Program-made: the position numbers and the translations under genes
From: Bacteroidales bacterium UBA1237
GTDB lineage: Bacteria; Bacteroidota; Bacteroidia; Bacteroidales; UBA932
DNA length: 8,224 bases
Assembly: GCA_002308935.1 (NCBI GenBank)
Contig: DBWN01000271.1
Location: 14,378-22,601, forward strand
Direction of reading: 5' to 3'
Shown: piece by piece, positions 5,755 through 8,224 of the stretch
Layout of the letters: every line of letters begins with the position of its first letter
How positions within the stretch are numbered: position 1 is the first letter of the stretch
The notes under the pieces: model-generated
The model's input: only the letters and a program-made list of their open reading frames with translations
What the model was told of the DNA's origin: nothing
The model's database searches: none

Positions 5755-8224
5755 ATGTCCAGTCCCGCCAAAAGGACCTTTGGATTCCGGGCCGTCGGAA
5801 ACGGTGCGGGCTGGCCATTGCTTATTCTGATCATTGCATTATTGTTCATGCCAATACAACCTGCCTCAGCCCAGGATAATGGAGAAGCCAAGGTCTCCGG
5901 GAAGGTGATAAGCAGGTTCAGTCTCAGTGGTGAAGAAGTGGAAGGATCGGAGAATAGTACTGGGCTTTCACTCGAAATACCGGTTTCCGATGCCAAAGTC
6001 ACAATCACGGCAGGGAAGCAGTCTTTCAAACTGAAAACCGGAACTACGGGAAATTTCAGCTGCAGGGGATTACCCTCCGGAAATGTTCATCTTTCAATCG
6101 AGAAAGAAGGGTTCGAAGAGTTCTCGGAGGACGTTGTCCTTACCCATGGGGACAATGTTATAATCGTTGAACTGAAGCAAGGAATCGAAACCCTCAATCC
6201 CGCAGTCAAAACAGAAGATGTCCCTCTCGTATCCATGAGAGGAGATACGCTTGTCTTCAACACTGCTGCCATTCCGCTCCAGGAAAGCGACTATGCCATA
6301 GATCTTCTGCGGCAGTTCCCGGGTGTAGAAGTCAAGGACGGACAAATAGCCGTCTTCGGGAAATCCGTATCACGGACCTATGTCAACGGAGCCTTGATCT
6401 TCGGATCCTCTCCCATGGCCGCCATGGAAAACATCAAAGGAAGTGAAATCCTCACGATGGATGTCTACGATGAAGCGGGAGTTATGGAAAGGAAGGACGG
6501 GATAGAACGGGAAAAGGACAGGGTGATCAACGTAAAAACCAGGAATCCCATCCTTTCCGCAACGGACGTCAGAGCCATAGCATATGCCGGAGTTGACGGA
6601 AAGGAGGAAAAAGGGGAATCTCTCCAAGCACGGTATTCCCTAGGGGCTTCCGGGAAATTCTTCTCGGAAACTTTCCAGCTGACAGGAGAGGTGGTCGGGA
6701 GCAACATGGGAATGACTTCAACATCTTCCCGCCTTCCCTTCGTGATGACGAACTACCAGGAAAGCAAAAACGCTTCCTTCTCCATGGAAAAGCATTTCAA
6801 GGATGCGCTCATGGGAGATGCCCTCAGGCTGTCTTACACCTATGGGGACTCCTGGTCAAAGAGGGAATCGAAAAAGGAGACGGAGTATTTTGCCGCTGGG
6901 GATATCCCGGGCAGAAACGTCTACTCCTCATCTTTGTCAAGATCAAAACAGTCTTCCCACAATTTCAACGTGGATGCCAAGATCTGGACAAACCCCAAGT
7001 TCGAACTTTCCCTTTCCTCTTTCCTTTCTTTTTCCGATTCCCATAGCAGGATTGACCACTCTGAAAAGACCGTAATCCAGCAATTGAGCATGAGCCAGAG
7101 CCCTCTGGATAACTCCGAAGACCAATCTTGGAGGGTCGGAGGGAATCTTTCCTTCACTCCCATTTCAAGAAAAAAACGGCTGTTTACTGTTGACGCCTCT
7201 TATCTGAGAGAAGAGAACAGATTTCCCTCTTTCCAACTGGACACACTCTCTTCCTCCTATGTGAAACGGCATTTGGTGAAGGAGGGTGAGGGAAAGACAG
7301 AAAACATCTCCTTGTCCATAGGCAAATATCTTTTCCAGAAGTCTTCCGAAAACGGAAGCATCGGCTTGAGAGCGTCATACGAATGGTCGCATTCCAGGAA
7401 CGGGAAGGATCAGCTTTCCTACAATCTTTTCCCCATGTGGACGGATGATCCGACTGGCACATATGACTACACATACAAAGTAACAGGCAACAAGGCCGGG
7501 CTGGATCTTTACTTTTCTAAAGGGACGAAAAGCAGAGGAAGCCTATCCATTGCAGCCGCAGCTCATAATTTAAGTGACCTGGAAAGAGTTCCGGAATCCC
7601 AGACCCGAAAGACCTACTTCTCCTTGCTTCCGGGAGCATCCATAAGCTTTTCGAGCCTGAGGTTTTTCACGTACACAAGTTCAGTCCAAATTCCCCATGT
7701 GGATCAGATCCGCGGAAGAATCGAAAACGGCAATCCTCTCCACCTCGTCGCCGGAAACCCTTCTATAAAGCGCAGCTTCAGTCATAATTTTACGATGCAG
7801 GAGAGGTTCAGCTTCAAAAGCCGCTTCATGCTGTCCGCCTCTATCGGAATAACCACTGACCCGATCGTCCCGAAAGTCCTGTTCTTCCCGACATCAACAA
7901 TCCTCCGGGAATACGGGAATTATCAAGCCCCGGCGGGAGCATACCTCTCGACTTATGAGAATGCCGACTATTCCCTCAACGCGCAAATACTTCTGAACAT
8001 GTTCCAGTCCGAAATGAAGTTGTTCGGGAGGATCTTCACTATGACTATGTATCCGCAGTTGTCTTTCTCAAGTACTCCCCAGTACTATTCCGAGACTCTT
8101 GACCACAACTTCTTGCTTGGTCCTTCCTTCCGGTCATCTTTCACTTACACACCGTCCTCTTTGCTTCGCATCACCGGTTCTACGGAAGCGTCGTATGGAC
8201 ATAACTGGAACGGGCTCGGTACAT
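5755..8224 (+). CDS. Outer-membrane beta-barrel protein with carboxypeptidase-like and plug-like N-terminal domains, 3' end beyond right edge
   Basis: The frame is open from the ATG at 5755 to the right edge, giving 823 complete codons without a stop. Residues 1-39 form a long signal peptide (charged start, core PLLILIIALLF, cleavage at ASA|Q40). Residues about 45-141 are a CNA-B/carboxypeptidase-regulatory-like domain (VSGKVISR, CRGLPSGNVHLSIEKEGF). Residues 159-240 carry the plug-like signature seen in Bacteroidota TonB-receptor-like proteins: MRGDTLVFN, DLLRQFPGVEV (183-193), VNGALIFG (210-217), VYDE. From about 250 onward, alternating hydrophobic/polar strands rich in Ser, Tyr, Phe and Lys form a barrel, including the late motif LVAGNPSIKRSFSHNF with Gly667-Asn668-Pro669. 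This pattern fits the OMP_b-brl family related to TonB-dependent receptors. No SusD partner lies in the window, and no ligand can be assigned. An in-frame TAA at 5740-5742 makes the 5755 ATG the first possible start. Confidence 0.85.
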   Translation, partial: MSSPAKRTFGFRAVGNGAGWPLLILIIALLFMPIQPASAQDNGEAKVSGKVISRFSLSGEEVEGSENSTGLSLEIPVSDAKVTITAGKQSFKLKTGTTGNFSCRGLPSGNVHLSIEKEGFEEFSEDVVLTHGDNVIIVELKQGIETLNPAVKTEDVPLVSMRGDTLVFNTAAIPLQESDYAIDLLRQFPGVEVKDGQIAVFGKSVSRTYVNGALIFGSSPMAAMENIKGSEILTMDVYDEAGVMERKDGIEREKDRVINVKTRNPILSATDVRAIAYAGVDGKEEKGESLQARYSLGASGKFFSETFQLTGEVVGSNMGMTSTSSRLPFVMTNYQESKNASFSMEKHFKDALMGDALRLSYTYGDSWSKRESKKETEYFAAGDIPGRNVYSSSLSRSKQSSHNFNVDAKIWTNPKFELSLSSFLSFSDSHSRIDHSEKTVIQQLSMSQSPLDNSEDQSWRVGGNLSFTPISRKKRLFTVDASYLREENRFPSFQLDTLSSSYVKRHLVKEGEGKTENISLSIGKYLFQKSSENGSIGLRASYEWSHSRNGKDQLSYNLFPMWTDDPTGTYDYTYKVTGNKAGLDLYFSKGTKSRGSLSIAAAAHNLSDLERVPESQTRKTYFSLLPGASISFSSLRFFTYTSSVQIPHVDQIRGRIENGNPLHLVAGNPSIKRSFSHNFTMQERFSFKSRFMLSASIGITTDPIVPKVLFFPTSTILREYGNYQAPAGAYLSTYENADYSLNAQILLNMFQSEMKLFGRIFTMTMYPQLSFSSTPQYYSETLDHNFLLGPSFRSSFTYTPSSLLRITGSTEASYGHNWNGLGT

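Larger units (their letters stand above)
2699..8224 (+). other. Probable single transcription unit: galM-thyA-folA-small secreted protein-OM barrel
   Basis: Five genes on one strand are separated by 6, 25, 27 and 22 bases. None of these gaps contains a hairpin followed by a T-run or a full TTTG/TAnnTTTG promoter. The nearest candidate in the folA-secreted-protein gap is TAGTTTTT, one base off the -7 consensus and without a properly spaced -33 element. By distance alone this is an operon driven by the candidate promoter at 2607-2641. It would couple nucleotide/folate metabolism with envelope proteins. This is inference from spacing; a weak internal promoter is possible. Confidence 0.5.

Noticed and set aside
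1..8224. CRISPR arrays, tRNA/rRNA genes, insertion sequences, phage genes or toxin-antitoxin pairs
   Set aside because: Looked for and not seen. Nearly all of the window is explained by seven protein genes, and the two longer gaps (141 and 105 bases) are filled mainly by promoter signals.

Overview
The window looks like ordinary chromosome from a member of the Bacteroidota, most likely order Bacteroidales. Several independent signs point there. Two intergenic regions carry the phylum's TTTG / TAnnTTTG promoter signals in place of classical -35/-10 boxes. No gene has a convincing Shine-Dalgarno sequence. All three signal-peptidase-I substrates begin their mature chain with Gln. The protein families are also typical of the phylum: a DUF5106-thioredoxin lipoprotein, an HExxH/beta-propeller exoprotein and an OMP_b-brl-type outer-membrane barrel with a carboxypeptidase-regulatory-like N-terminus. 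No RNA gene, mobile element, CRISPR array or long repeat was seen. Genus and species cannot be read from the sequence.

Layout. On the minus strand, 1477 down to the left edge is the N-terminal 492 residues of a secreted zinc-metalloprotease-like protein followed by the start of a beta-propeller. It has no stop codon in the window. A 141-base divergent intergenic region (1478-1618) holds one candidate promoter in each direction. On the plus strand, 1619-2593 encodes a lipoprotein with a DUF5106-like helical region and a thioredoxin-fold domain (CQNC). After a 105-base gap with a second plus-strand promoter come five co-directional genes with gaps of only 6, 25, 27 and 22 bases: galactose mutarotase (2699-3742), thymidylate synthase thyA (3749-4543), dihydrofolate reductase folA (4569-5096), a small secreted protein (5124-5732), and a large outer-membrane beta-barrel protein that runs off the right edge (5755-8224).

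How the genes fit together. ThyA makes dTMP and releases dihydrofolate, and FolA reduces that back to tetrahydrofolate, so these two are a functional pair. The mutarotase feeds galactose or glucose metabolism and shares only the transcript. The last two genes form a cell-envelope pair. The 202-residue secreted protein resembles the N-terminal module (CNA-B-like domain plus start of the plug) of the adjacent barrel protein and ends where the barrel protein's plug continues. This free-standing copy of a receptor N-terminus is the most interesting feature found. Other points worth a second look are Tyr in place of the usual cofactor-binding Arg in FolA, and two promoters with identical geometry. 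I found nothing that amounts to a clearly new defence or mobile system.
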